The position numbers were made by a program, and so were the translations under genes. From Myxococcales bacterium (GTDB taxonomy: Bacteria; Myxococcota; Bradymonadia; UBA7976; UBA1532): a stretch of DNA of 64,000 bases. The notes beneath the pieces are model-generated. The model had not been told where the DNA came from, did not search any database, and saw only the letters and a list, made by a program, of their open reading frames with translations. Numbering within the stretch: the stretch's first letter is position 1; each line of letters begins with the position of its first letter. Where the stretch lies: positions 8,756 through 72,755 of the forward strand of contig JACKDM010000024.1 of the NCBI GenBank assembly GCA_020633515.1, written 5' to 3'. This document shows positions 1-12,233 of this stretch, one piece after another.

Positions 1-513
1 CGGCTCGAAGACGACGAGGCCGAGGCGGTGGTGATCGGGGCGCGCATGGCGGCGGCGTGGGCCGATCCGACGCTGGGCGCGGCGGCGCACGGGGCGCTGG
101 AGAAGATCGAGGCGGTGCTGCCGGAGAGCTCGTCGGCGGTGCTCGATCACATCCGGTTGTTCGCGCCGACCGGGCCGTGGGCCGACGCGATGCGCGATGG
201 GCTCGGGCCGGTGCGGCACGCGATCGCGCACCGGCGCAAGATCAGCTTCCTCTATCGCCGCGAGGACGGCCGCCGCAGCCGGCGCACGGCGCGGCCGCTC
301 GGGCTGCACTTCTGGGGGCCGGCGTGGACGCTCGCGGCGTGGTGCGAGCGGCGGGTGGCCTACCGCACGTTCCGCATCGATCGCATGACCCAGATCACGA
401 CGCTCGACGAGGGCTGGGACGAGGCCGAGGGCACCGACCTCGCCGGCTACCTCGAAGACAAGGCGGGCGACGCGGCGCTCGAAGGCGTCGAGGGGCTCGG
501 GCACACGGCTTGA
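1..513 (+). CDS. WYL-domain transcriptional regulator, C-terminal part (5' truncated by window)
   Basis: The frame is open to the first base, so the N-terminal helix-turn-helix lies outside the window; about 170 residues are visible. They begin with the segment LEDDEAEAVVIGARM, typical of the linker of YafY/DeoR-like regulators. A WYL domain follows (RRKISFLYRREDGRRSRR, then GLHFWGPAWTLAAWCE). WYL domains sense small ligands or nucleic acid and control an attached HTH. The canonical W-Y-L triplet reads W-T-L here. The gene converges on tsaC with an 18-bp gap. The family call is firm; the target genes cannot be seen. Confidence 0.85.
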   Translation, partial: RLEDDEAEAVVIGARMAAAWADPTLGAAAHGALEKIEAVLPESSSAVLDHIRLFAPTGPWADAMRDGLGPVRHAIAHRRKISFLYRREDGRRSRRTARPLGLHFWGPAWTLAAWCERRVAYRTFRIDRMTQITTLDEGWDEAEGTDLAGYLEDKAGDAALEGVEGLGHTA

Positions 514-531
514 GGCGGGTTCGCGGTGCGA

Positions 532-1136
532 TCAGTCGAAGGCGCGCGCCTGCTTCCACACCGCCTCGAGGCGGTCGAGCCCGATCGGGCCCTCGCGGAA
601 GACCTTGAGCTCGCCGCGATCGAGCCCGACGACGGTGCTCGCCGTGCCCGAGACCTCACCGCCGTCGACGAGGCCGTCGACCCCGACGAGGCCGGCGGCG
701 TCGCACTCCGCCGCGCTCGCCGCCGCCGGATGGCCGCTGCGGTTGGCGCTCGTCGCGACGAGCGGCTCGCCGAGCGCCTCGACGAGCGCGCGGGCGAGCG
801 GGTGGGCCGACATGCGCACGCCGACCATGTTGGTGTCGGCGGTGATCGGCGGCGGCAGGCCGGGGAAGGCGGGCACGACGAGGGTGAGCGGGCCGGGCCA
901 GAAGGCCTCGGCGAGCACGATCAGCGGGGTCTCGAGGCGGCGGCGCTGGAGGTCCTTGACCGAGGGCAAGAGGATCGGCAGCGGCTTGCCGTCGGGGCGG
1001 CCCTTGGCCTCGATGACGCGGGCCACCGCCTCGGCGTCGAAGGCGCGGCAACCGACGCCGTAGCTGGTCTCGGTGGGGAAGACGACCACGCCGCCCCGGC
1101 GCAGCGCGGCGGCGGCGGCTTCGATCGACAGGCGGG

Positions 1137-1143
<7 letters not shown>
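532..1143 (-). CDS. tsaC: L-threonylcarbamoyladenylate synthase (TsaC/Sua5/YrdC family)
   Basis: Makes threonylcarbamoyl-AMP from threonine, bicarbonate and ATP for the t6A37 modification of ANN-decoding tRNAs. The 203-residue length fits the single-domain TsaC form, without the C-terminal Sua5 domain. Visible motifs are PTETSYG (residues 23-29), the ATP/threonine-binding KGRPDGKPL (47-55) and the conserved S-x-N (132-134). The ATG lies just inside the 3' end of nnr, a 7-bp overlap, so translation is probably coupled. It is the last gene of the folP-to-tsaC run. A YciO-type paralogue cannot be wholly excluded. Confidence 0.9.
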
Positions 1144-2690
<1,547 letters not shown>

Positions 2691-2700
2691 GGGCGGCTCC

Positions 2701-3438
2701 TCAGAAGGCGTGCCGGCGGCCGCGCTCGATCGCGCCGATGAAGTCGGCGACCGCGCGGTCGATGCCGCGCAGCATCGCGCGGGCGAGGCAGGCGTGGCCG
2801 ACGTGGAACTCTTCGATCGGGGCGATGCGGGCGAGGTCTTCGACCGCGGCGAGGTCGAGCCCGCCGGCGACGGCGACCCGCAGCTTGAGCCGGGCGGCGA
2901 GCGCGGCGGCGTCGGCGAGGCGGGTGCGCTCGGTGCGGCGGATCGAGCCGGTGCGGGCCTGCATGTAGGTGCCGGCGAAGAGCACCGCGACGTCGGCCTC
3001 GCTGCGATGCAGCGCCTTGACCTGCTCGAGCTCGGGCTCGATCCGCACCGCGACCTCGATGTCGGCGTCGCGCAGGTGCACGATCTGCTTGCGGAGCGCA
3101 TCACGGAGCAGCCGCGCGTCGAGCCCGCCGAGCGCGGCGCCGCCCTCGCGGCGCTCGGGCACGAGCGTGACCCGGTCGGGGCGCAGGTCGAAGGCGCGGT
3201 CGATGAGGTCGGGGCTCGGCGCGAGCGCGACGTCGAGGCGGCCGGCGAGCGTCTCGCGCAAGAGCCGCACGTCGCGCTCGGCGACGCCACGGCTCGGGGC
3301 GCGCAGGTCGTAGGCGATCGCGTCGACCCCGGCGAGCTCGGCGAGCAGCCCGATCGCGCTCGGATCGGGGCCGCTCCCCTCCCCGAGCGCGCGGAAGACG
3401 GCGGCGTCGTCGACGGCGAGGTGCAGGCGGGTCTCCAT
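2701..3438 (-). CDS. PdxJ-like (pyridoxine 5'-phosphate synthase family) protein with a degenerate active site
   Basis: The 245-residue TIM-barrel follows the PdxJ pattern throughout: DLRAPSRGVAERDVRLLRETL, VTLVPERREG followed by GGLD, and the phosphate-site VGHACLARAM. PdxJ closes the pyridoxal-phosphate ring from 3-amino-1-hydroxyacetone phosphate and deoxyxylulose phosphate. By eye against E. coli PdxJ, several catalytic positions differ: the NIDH motif reads AVDD (8-11), the His of VHLR is Asp44, the Glu of LEMA is Ala71, and the His of AGHGL is Gly192. Arg46 and His215 are kept. The ATG shares one base with the glmM stop (TGATG). It may be inactive or altered in substrate. Confidence 0.8.
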   Translation of the reverse strand: METRLHLAVDDAAVFRALGEGSGPDPSAIGLLAELAGVDAIAYDLRAPSRGVAERDVRLLRETLAGRLDVALAPSPDLIDRAFDLRPDRVTLVPERREGGAALGGLDARLLRDALRKQIVHLRDADIEVAVRIEPELEQVKALHRSEADVAVLFAGTYMQARTGSIRRTERTRLADAAALAARLKLRVAVAGGLDLAAVEDLARIAPIEEFHVGHACLARAMLRGIDRAVADFIGAIERGRRHAF

Positions 3439-4799
3439 CAGCTCGCCGCCGCCGCGAGCGCGTGCGCGATGCGCTTCGCCGCGTCCTCGATGTGGCCCTG
3501 CTCGGCGCCCTCGACCATCACCCGCGCGAGCATCTGCGTGCCCGAGTAGCGCACGAGCACGCGCCCGTCGTCGCCGAGCTCGGCCTCGACCGCCGCGATC
3601 GCCGCCTGCACCGCCGCGAGCGTCTCGATCGGCGGCTTGTGGCTGACCTCGACGTTGAGCAGCACCTGCGGGTAGCGCGGCATGCCCGCGGCGAGCGCGC
3701 TCAGCGTCGCCTTCTCCTCGACCATCGCCCCGAGCACCGCGAGCGCGGTGACGAGCCCGTCGCCGGTCGTCGCGTGGTCGTGCAGGATCACGTGCCCCGA
3801 CTGCTCGCCGCCGAGGTTGAGGTTGTGGCTGCGCATGCGCTCGACGACGTAGCGGTCGCCGACCGCGACCCGCACGACCTTGCCGCCGGCGTCGCGGATC
3901 GCGCGGTCGAGGCCGAGGTTGCTCATCACGGTCGCGACGAGCGTCGCGTCGGCGAGCGCGCCGCGGGCGAGCATGCGGCGGCCGAGCAGCGCGAGGACCG
4001 CGTCGCCGTCGACGATCTCGCCGCGCTCGTCGACGAGGATGCAGCGATCGGCGTCGCCGTCGAGCGCGACCCCGACGTGGGCGCCGTGCTCGCGGACGGC
4101 GCGGGCGCAGACCTCGGGGTGCAGCGCGCCGACGCCGGCGTTGATGTTGAGCCCGTCGGGCTTGACCCCGAGCGCGATGACCTCGGCGCCGAGCTCGTGC
4201 AAGACCTCGGGCGCGACGCGGTAGGCCGCGCCGTGCGCGCAGTCGACGACGACCTTGTAGCCTTCGAGGGTCAGCGCCTTGGGGAACGCGCCCTTGGCGA
4301 AGACCGAGTACCGCCCGGCGGCGTCCTCGATGCGGAACGCGCGCCCGATGTCGGTCCCGGTCGGGCGGAAGGCAGCGAGCTCGTCGCTGTCGAGGAGGCG
4401 TTCGAGCGCGAGCTCCTCGTCGTCGGGCAGCTTGTAGCCGTCGCGGGCGAAGATCTTGATCCCGTTGTCCTGATAGGGGTTGTGGCTCGCCGAGATCACG
4501 ACCCCCGCGTCGCAGCGCATGCCGGCGGTGAGGAACGCGATCCCCGGCGTCGGCAGCGGCCCGCAGAGGTGCACGTCGGCGCCGACCGAGACGAGCCCGC
4601 TCGCGAGCGCGGTCTCGACCAGGTAGCCCGACAGGCGGGTGTCCTTGCCGATCAACACCTTGGGGCGCTTGTGGTGCGCGCGCAGCCGATAGCCGATCGC
4701 GCGGCCGAGGCGCAGCACCAGCTCGGCGGTCATCGGGTGGCGGTTGGCGAGCCCGCGCACCCCATCGGTCCCGAACAGCTCTCTGTTGCCCTCGCTCAC
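3438..4799 (-). CDS. glmM: Phosphoglucosamine mutase
   Basis: Interconverts glucosamine-6-phosphate and glucosamine-1-phosphate on the route to UDP-GlcNAc, and so to peptidoglycan and LPS. All four catalytic signatures are present: the phosphoserine loop ISASHNPYQDNGIKIF (phosphoserine about Ser105), the metal loop DGDADR (about 246-251), the sugar-binding GGEQSGH and the phosphate-binding RYSGTQ. Length 453 is normal. It follows cdaR by 12 bp, reproducing the widespread cdaA-cdaR-glmM order in which c-di-AMP synthesis is linked to wall precursor supply. Confidence 0.96.
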   Translation of the reverse strand: MSEGNRELFGTDGVRGLANRHPMTAELVLRLGRAIGYRLRAHHKRPKVLIGKDTRLSGYLVETALASGLVSVGADVHLCGPLPTPGIAFLTAGMRCDAGVVISASHNPYQDNGIKIFARDGYKLPDDEELALERLLDSDELAAFRPTGTDIGRAFRIEDAAGRYSVFAKGAFPKALTLEGYKVVVDCAHGAAYRVAPEVLHELGAEVIALGVKPDGLNINAGVGALHPEVCARAVREHGAHVGVALDGDADRCILVDERGEIVDGDAVLALLGRRMLARGALADATLVATVMSNLGLDRAIRDAGGKVVRVAVGDRYVVERMRSHNLNLGGEQSGHVILHDHATTGDGLVTALAVLGAMVEEKATLSALAAGMPRYPQVLLNVEVSHKPPIETLAAVQAAIAAVEAELGDDGRVLVRYSGTQMLARVMVEGAEQGHIEDAAKRIAHALAAAAS

Positions 4800-4811
4800 C
4801 GCACTCTCCGC

Positions 4812-5858
4812 TCAGGGTTTCGTCTTCTTCTTGGGCGTCGGCTTCGGCGCCGGCTTGTTGCCGGGCTTTTGCGCCGGCTTCTCCGGCTCGGGCGCGGGCG
4901 GCGGGCCGGCGTCGGGCACCGGCGGCGGCGCCGGGAGGCGCACGAGCGTGACCTGGTTGGGCTTGACGTCGGCGACGGTCACGCCCGGGATCTGCTCGAC
5001 CTGCACCGCGCGGGTGTGCAGGTTCTCCGGGCCGAGATCGGCCGCCGAGACATAGGCGACGAGCTCCTCGGCCTCGAGCTCGGCGAGCTGGGTGACCGGC
5101 CCGTCGAGCGCGACGTCGACCACCGCCGGGCTCACCTCGAAGCCCGGCACGTCGACCGGCACCTCGCGCACCTCGACGAGCACGCCGCTGAGCACCTTGC
5201 TGCTGCGCTTCTCCTCGATGACCACCGTCGCCTCGTAGCGGCGCCCGCGCTCGCGGTAGCTCGCGTAGGCCGGCGCCGACTCGAGCGGCACGCTCAACGT
5301 CGTCGTCTGGTTGCGCCCGACGAGCGAGATCCGCTCGGTGCGCACCTCCTTGAGCGCCTTGACCACCGACTCGGCGCCCTCGACGGTCACCATCGGCGGG
5401 TCGACGGTGACCGCCGCGACCCGGTAGCCGGTCTGCGGCTCGCCTTCGAGCTGCGTCACCACCGGCACCGTGCGCTGGATGCGGTTCTCGAAGCGCACCA
5501 GCATCGCCGCCGGGCGCACGTCGGCGACCTTCAAGTCGGGCGGCAGCTTGAAGAACTCGGGGTCGAAGGTGACCTGCCCCTCCTCGTAGCCGGAGAGGTT
5601 GACGTCGACCCCCGAGAGGTTGTCCGCCTCGAACTTGCGCAGCCGGCTGTACTTGCCCTCGATCGTGATGTTGACCTTGTCGACGAGCGGGCTGACGAGC
5701 ACCCGATGCTCGGGGTGGGTCACCCGCACCCGCGCACTCGCCGTCACCACCGTCGTCTGGTCCTCGCGCTTGACGAGCACCAGCGTCATCGCCAGCGCGA
5801 ACGCGAGCAGCTTGAGCACGAGGTTCTCGAGGAAGACGCGGCGGAGGAAGGCGGTCAT
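4812..5858 (-). CDS. cdaR: YbbR-domain regulator of diadenylate cyclase (CdaR-like)
   Basis: A membrane-anchored protein of 348 residues. It has a short cytoplasmic start, one transmembrane helix at about 10-28 (LVLKLLAFALAMTLVLV), then several YbbR repeats exposed outside the inner membrane. Family members bind and modulate CdaA. The C-terminal 50 residues are a Pro/Lys-rich low-complexity tail (PPPAPEPEKPAQKPGNKPAP) that could bind wall or polyanion; that is inference. The ATG follows the cdaA stop with one intervening base (TGAGATG), so expression is almost certainly coupled. Confidence 0.88.
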   Translation of the reverse strand: MTAFLRRVFLENLVLKLLAFALAMTLVLVKREDQTTVVTASARVRVTHPEHRVLVSPLVDKVNITIEGKYSRLRKFEADNLSGVDVNLSGYEEGQVTFDPEFFKLPPDLKVADVRPAAMLVRFENRIQRTVPVVTQLEGEPQTGYRVAAVTVDPPMVTVEGAESVVKALKEVRTERISLVGRNQTTTLSVPLESAPAYASYRERGRRYEATVVIEEKRSSKVLSGVLVEVREVPVDVPGFEVSPAVVDVALDGPVTQLAELEAEELVAYVSAADLGPENLHTRAVQVEQIPGVTVADVKPNQVTLVRLPAPPPVPDAGPPPAPEPEKPAQKPGNKPAPKPTPKKKTKP

Positions 5859-5859
5859 C

Positions 5860-6735
5860 TCAGCTCGCCCGCTCCGACCGCGACGCCGCGTCCTCGGCCG
5901 CCGGCTCCACCGCCGGCATCACCCCGCGCTCGCCGCGCTCGCTGCGATCGCGGCGGAAGAGGCGCGTCGGGCGCTTGATCATCAGCGTCGTCAGGTTGTC
6001 GCGCAGCTCGCTCGGGCTCAGATCGGGCATCAGCTCGCCCTCGTGCGCGAGCGACACCGCGCCGCGCTCCTCGCTCACGACGATGATCACCGCGTCGGTC
6101 TCCTCCGAGAGCCCGAGCGCCGCCCGATGCCGCGTCCCGAGCGCGCGGTCGATCGCCGGGTTGACGCTCATCGGCAGGAACACGCCCGCCGCCTGGATCC
6201 GCCCGTTGCGCACCACCACCGCGCCGTCGTGCAGCGGGTTCTGCCGCTCGGGCACGAAGAGGCTGTAGAGCAGCTCCTTGCTGAGCTTCGCCTCGATGCG
6301 GGTGCTCTCTTCGAGGTAGGGCGACAGGTCGGCCTCGCGCTCGATGACGACCAGCGCGCCGATCCGGCGATCCGCGAGCGAGGTGGTCGCCTTGACGAGC
6401 TCGTCGATCACCTGCGCGCCCTCGCTGGTGCGAAACGAGGTGAGGATCTGCGCGCGGCCGAACGAGGCGAGCGCGCGGCGGATGTCGGCCTGAAACAGCA
6501 CGACGAGGATGATGAGGATGTTGCCGATGAACTGCTCGAGCAGCCAGTTGAACGTCGGCAGGTTGAGGTAGCCCTCCTGGCTGAGCCCGTAGAGCACCGC
6601 GATCGCGGTGATCCCCACGAGCATCGGCACCGCGCGGGTGCCTTTGATGATCAGGAGGACGCGATAGATGATGTAGAAGATGATGACGACGTCGAGCACC
6701 GACGACATCGCGCTGCGCAGGTCGAGGTCGCTCAT
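5860..6735 (-). CDS. cdaA: Membrane-bound diadenylate cyclase CdaA (DisA_N domain)
   Basis: Condenses two ATP into the second messenger c-di-AMP. Three N-terminal transmembrane helices are visible (about 13-30, 37-52, 68-83). The DAC domain follows, with the catalytic DGA (170-172) and RHR (202-204, in GTRHRAALGLSEETDA). The 291 residues include a charged C-terminal tail of about 40 residues. ATGA overlap with folP upstream and tight coupling to cdaR downstream. Potassium, osmotic and cell-wall homeostasis are the usual outputs of this messenger. Confidence 0.95.
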   Translation of the reverse strand: MSDLDLRSAMSSVLDVVIIFYIIYRVLLIIKGTRAVPMLVGITAIAVLYGLSQEGYLNLPTFNWLLEQFIGNILIILVVLFQADIRRALASFGRAQILTSFRTSEGAQVIDELVKATTSLADRRIGALVVIEREADLSPYLEESTRIEAKLSKELLYSLFVPERQNPLHDGAVVVRNGRIQAAGVFLPMSVNPAIDRALGTRHRAALGLSEETDAVIIVVSEERGAVSLAHEGELMPDLSPSELRDNLTTLMIKRPTRLFRRDRSERGERGVMPAVEPAAEDAASRSERAS

Positions 6736-7676
6736 CGCGCCGCCCCCGGCGCCACCGCCCGCGGCGGGATCGAGCGCGCCGCGAGCGCGCCGTCATCGTC
6801 GCCCGCCACCGCCGCCCACCGCATCGCCGCCGCGACCCGCACCGCGTCCCGCACCGCGCCGACCGCGTGCACCCGCAGCACATGGGCGCCCTGCCACACC
6901 GCGCACGCCGACGCCGCCGCCGTCGCCACGTCGCGCGCCTCGACCGCCCGCCCGGTGAGCTGACCGAGGAACGCCTTGCGCGACGCGCCGACGAGCACCG
7001 GCCGCCCCAGCGCGCGCAGCCGGCGCAGCTCGCCGACGAGGCTCAGGTTCTGCTCGAAGGTCTTGCCGAACCCGATCCCGGGGTCGAGGCAGATCGCGTC
7101 CGCCGCGATCCCCGCCGCGCGCGCCGCGTCGAGGCGCCCGTGGAGGTGGTCGACGACCTCGCCGACCAGATCGGGCGAGCTGAGATCCCCGCGCTGCATC
7201 GTCGCCGGCCGCCCGCGCATGTGCATCAGCACCACGCCCGCCCCGTGCGCCGCCGCGACCGCCGCCATGTCGGGATCCCCGCCGAGCGCGGTGATGTCGT
7301 TGACGACGTCCGCCCCCGCCGCGAGCGCCGCGTCGGCGACCGCCGCCTTGACCGTATCGACCGAGATGCACACCGCCGACCGCGCCCGCAGCGCCGCCAC
7401 GACCGGCACCACCCGCGCCCGCTCCTCCGCCTCGTCTACCGGCACGGCCCCCGGCCGCGACGACTCCCCGCCCACGTCGATGATCTGCGCGCCCTCGTCG
7501 ACGAGCCGCAGCGCGTGCTCCACCGCTGCCTCGACGCCTGCGAGCCGCCCGCCATCGGAGAACGAGTCGGGGGTCACGTTCACCACCCCCATCAACACCG
7601 GCTGTTCGGCCGCCGCGAGCGGCGTGAGCGGTGCTTCGGACCACTCGAAGCGATGCCGACCGAACTGCCAGCGCAC
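6732..7676 (-). CDS. folP: Dihydropteroate synthase
   Basis: Joins p-aminobenzoate to 6-hydroxymethyl-dihydropterin diphosphate in folate synthesis; target of sulfonamides. Motifs are NVTPDSFSDGG (33-43), DVGGESSRPGA, the pterin-site DxxN region (VVNDITALGGD), DPGIGFGKT and SRKAFLG. The GTG at 7676-7674 is chosen because the product then starts with the usual VRWQFGRHRFEW lead-in, and GGAGGAG lies about 11 nt upstream. Longer readings run back into ftsH. It is the first gene after the ftsH terminator, so it probably heads the operon down to tsaC. Confidence 0.95.
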   Translation of the reverse strand: MRWQFGRHRFEWSEAPLTPLAAAEQPVLMGVVNVTPDSFSDGGRLAGVEAAVEHALRLVDEGAQIIDVGGESSRPGAVPVDEAEERARVVPVVAALRARSAVCISVDTVKAAVADAALAAGADVVNDITALGGDPDMAAVAAAHGAGVVLMHMRGRPATMQRGDLSSPDLVGEVVDHLHGRLDAARAAGIAADAICLDPGIGFGKTFEQNLSLVGELRRLRALGRPVLVGASRKAFLGQLTGRAVEARDVATAAASACAVWQGAHVLRVHAVGAVRDAVRVAAAMRWAAVAGDDDGALAARSIPPRAVAPGAAR

Positions 7677-7724
7677 CTGTCTCTCGTCTCCTCCCGGCGC
7701 CCCGCGTACACCGGGCCATGAACG

Positions 7725-7755
7725 AAAAGCGGGCCGATCCACCGGATCGACCCGC
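7725..7755 (-). terminator. Rho-independent terminator of ftsH
   Basis: Read on the minus strand, GCGGGTCGATCC and GGATCGGCCCGC form a 12-bp stem, with one G-T type mismatch and a GGT loop, followed by TTTTCGTT. It begins 23 bases after the ftsH stop. It separates ftsH from the folP operon. Confidence 0.8.
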
Positions 7756-7777
7756 AGCGTACACGATCGGGGCCGGA

Positions 7778-9730
<1,953 letters not shown>

Positions 9731-9795
9731 TTCGCGTCCTCTGTTGGGGCACAAATGACGAGTGACTCAGAGCGGCGCGGTTGCGCGGCGAGCCG

Positions 9796-9825
9796 ACGCT
9801 AACACGCGCCCACCGACCGTCGCAA
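9796..9825 (-). promoter_or_regulatory. Candidate promoter of ftsH (TTGCGA-N18-TAGCGT)
   Basis: On the minus strand a -35-like TTGCGA (9825-9820) is 18 bp from a -10-like TAGCGT (9801-9796), about 65 bp before the ftsH start. The TAGCGT hexamer recurs before the 55-residue gene near 14,002. The rest of 9731-9900 shows no gene. Confidence 0.4.
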
Positions 9826-9900
9826 CTCCGCATCGGGCAAGTGCTCGGGCGCCCCGAAGGCCCGGGCTCACCATAGGACGCCCCGACACGACAACACGAT

Positions 9901-11271
9901 TCACCCGCTCTCCACGCGGTCGCGCGCGCTCTCGTCCGCCCGCGCCAGATGGACCCGCCAGACCGGCTCGCCGGGCACCGCGCGGGCGCGCTCGGCGGCG
10001 CGCAGCCCCCCCGCCCACAGCAGCGCCCCCCCCGCCTCGATCACCGGCAACCCCGCCCGCCGCGCTGGCGGGATCCCGGCGTCGCGCCACAGCCGGGTCA
10101 CCGCCTTGTGCCCCGGCGCGCCGAGGAGCCGGACGCGGTCACCCGGCCTCGCCGCCCGCAGCGTCCACGGCAGCGGCGCGACAGCGGCCGCGATGAAGTC
10201 GCCCGCCGCCCCGCCCGGCAGCGCCGGCAGCCGCTCCACCTCCACGCGCCACGCGCCCCATGTATATCGTCCCGGCCCGCCCACCTCGATCGGCGCGCCG
10301 GCCACGTCGGCGCCCACCCGCGGCTCGATCCGGATCGACGCCTCGGAGACCTGCGCTCGCAGACCCCCCGGCAACCCCACGCTCCCGACCGCGGTCAGCC
10401 GCCCCACATGCGCCGCGATCCGCCGCCCCGCGCCCGGCGCCCAGCGATCGGCCGCGCGTTGCAACGCATGGGCGACCAGCGCCTCGCGCGCGCCCCCCGG
10501 CAGGCGGGCGAGCGCGGCGCGGTCGACGCGGACGGCGTCGGCCCTCTCCTCCACCCACCCGAGCCCCGCCTCGCCCACGCACCACTCGAGCAGCGCCTGC
10601 GCGCCCTGCGCCCGCTCGACGCTCCGCGCGCACCGCTCGCTCCAGCCCTCGCCGAAGACCGCGGCCATGCCCGGCACCACCCGCGCGCGCACCGCGTTGC
10701 GACGGAACCGCTCGTCGGCGTTGCTCGGATCCTCGACCCACCGGACCCCCACCGCCGCCGCGTAGGCCGCCACCGCCGCCCGCGACACCGTCAGCCACGG
10801 CCGCGCCCGCAGCCCCGCGAGCGCCCGCATCCCGCCGAGGCCGCGCAGCCCCGTCCCCTCCCCCAGCCGCATCATCACCGTCTCCGCCTGATCATCGGCC
10901 GTGTGCGCCGTCACCACCCGCGCCGCTCCGAGAGCGCCCGCGTGCGCGCGAAGCAGTCGATAGCGCTCGACCCGCGCCGCCGCCTCCGGCCCCTCGCCGG
11001 AGCGCACCCGCACCGGATCCGCCACCAGCCGACACGCCTCGAAGCCCGCCTCAGCCGCCCGCGCCACCACCCACGCCGCGTGCTCCGCCGACGCCGGATG
11101 CAGCCCGTGATCGACCGTCGCCACCCGCAGCGACCAGCGGCCGATCGCGGCGAGCGCGTGCAGCAACGCCATCGAATCCCGCCCACCGCTGCACGCGACG
11201 AGCAGCAGCCCGCCCGGCGGCAAGGTGCCATCGGCCACCGCCGCCTCGAGCGCCTCGATCGGCGCGCTCAC
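9901..11271 (-). CDS. tilS: tRNA(Ile)-lysidine synthase
   Basis: Converts cytidine 34 of the tRNA-Ile CAU anticodon to lysidine, so that it reads AUA. The N-type ATP pyrophosphatase P-loop is SGGRDS (28-33). TVDHGLHP, HTADDQAET and GLGGMRAL follow, as in the family, then the C-terminal TilS substrate-binding domains with the GHKAVTRLWRDAGIPP-type end. Length 456 is normal. The start overlaps the stop of the preceding gene by 4 bases (ATGA). tilS beside ftsH is common in bacteria. Confidence 0.94.
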   Translation of the reverse strand: MSAPIEALEAAVADGTLPPGGLLLVACSGGRDSMALLHALAAIGRWSLRVATVDHGLHPASAEHAAWVVARAAEAGFEACRLVADPVRVRSGEGPEAAARVERYRLLRAHAGALGAARVVTAHTADDQAETVMMRLGEGTGLRGLGGMRALAGLRARPWLTVSRAAVAAYAAAVGVRWVEDPSNADERFRRNAVRARVVPGMAAVFGEGWSERCARSVERAQGAQALLEWCVGEAGLGWVEERADAVRVDRAALARLPGGAREALVAHALQRAADRWAPGAGRRIAAHVGRLTAVGSVGLPGGLRAQVSEASIRIEPRVGADVAGAPIEVGGPGRYTWGAWRVEVERLPALPGGAAGDFIAAAVAPLPWTLRAARPGDRVRLLGAPGHKAVTRLWRDAGIPPARRAGLPVIEAGGALLWAGGLRAAERARAVPGEPVWRVHLARADESARDRVESG

Positions 11272-11948
11272 CGCCAGTCGTCCCGCTCCAGCAGCGCCCG
11301 CAGCGCCTTCGCCGGCAGCGCCAGCGCCTCCCCGTCGCCCATCCGCCCGACCATCGAAGTGATCCGACCCCGGCCGTCGAAGAGCGGCGTCCCCGGCGCG
11401 AGCCAGCCGCCCAGCCGCCAGTAGTAGGCGTGCTGCCCGTCACCCGCCCGACCGACCACCATCCGATGCAACAGCCCGCTGCCATCCGCCGCATACAGCG
11501 GCCGCCCCGGCGAGACATCGGGATCGCTCACCGCCGCCTCCATCACCCGCGGTGGCGGCGGCAGCCCCGGCACGTCGAGCACCATCAACCCGAGCGCCGC
11601 CTCCGAGACCCCGACCGCCGCCGGATACCGCGCCCCGTCCGCCAGCTCCACCTCGATGACATCCGCCGGCCCCACCGGCCAGCCCTGCCCCACCACCGCC
11701 GCGGTCACCACCCGCCCCGCGCCTGCCCACCAGCCATGCCCCTCGCTCACCCCCCCGCCCGGCGACCACATCCCCTTGGGCAGCGCCCCGCGCCGCCGCA
11801 CCACCACCGTCACCGCCCGAATCCCCACCCGAAGCGCCTCGCGCTCGGCCACCCGCACCGGATCACGCAGCGGCGCCCCCTCACCCGGCGCCGCCCCCGC
11901 GACGGAGCCGCTCAGCAACAGCGCGATGAATGCGATGCGGTGCAACAT
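11268..11948 (-). CDS. Exported degenerate trypsin-like (S1/DegP-fold) protein
   Basis: 226 residues starting with a Sec signal peptide (MLHRIAFIALLLSGSVAGAA). The stretch GHGWWAGAGRVVTAAVVG...IEVELADGARYPAAVGVSEAALGLMVLDV follows the layout of DegP-like serine proteases around the catalytic His and Asp. The His position reads Ala (TAAVVG), and the GNSGGP loop is replaced by GGWLAPGTPLFD, so no catalytic triad is visible. A non-enzymatic scaffold or ligand binder is the likely state. It is translationally coupled to tilS by a 4-base overlap. The fold call is by eye and moderate. Confidence 0.55.
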   Translation of the reverse strand: MLHRIAFIALLLSGSVAGAAPGEGAPLRDPVRVAEREALRVGIRAVTVVVRRRGALPKGMWSPGGGVSEGHGWWAGAGRVVTAAVVGQGWPVGPADVIEVELADGARYPAAVGVSEAALGLMVLDVPGLPPPPRVMEAAVSDPDVSPGRPLYAADGSGLLHRMVVGRAGDGQHAYYWRLGGWLAPGTPLFDGRGRITSMVGRMGDGEALALPAKALRALLERDDWR

Positions 11949-12121
11949 TCTGCACTCCGGCCCGCCCCACCGGGCTGGCAGACTTTCTCGCGGTCGAACG
12001 CGGAACCCCGGTCGTCATGCGCTGTCGCAGCGCCCCGGAGCGACCGGCCCGGGCTCGACTCTGTACCCGCCCCCGGCGCCGCGTCAAGCGCACGCATGAT
12101 TCGACCAGCCCGCTTCGGGCC

Positions 12122-12150
12122 TTGACCGGGGAAGGGTCGGCCGCTACCGT
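12122..12150 (+). promoter_or_regulatory. Sigma-70-like promoter of the AgmX-like gene
   Basis: TTGACC (12122-12127), 17-bp spacer, TACCGT (12145-12150), about 84 bp before the TTG start. The remainder of the divergent spacer 11,949-12,233 shows no gene. Confidence 0.55.
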
Positions 12151-12233
12151 GCGTTGAATTTTTCCGGGGTGGCGCCAGCCATGCACCGGAGAACGCGGCC
12201 GGCGGGTCCGCCCGGCCACTCGGAGGAATCGCC

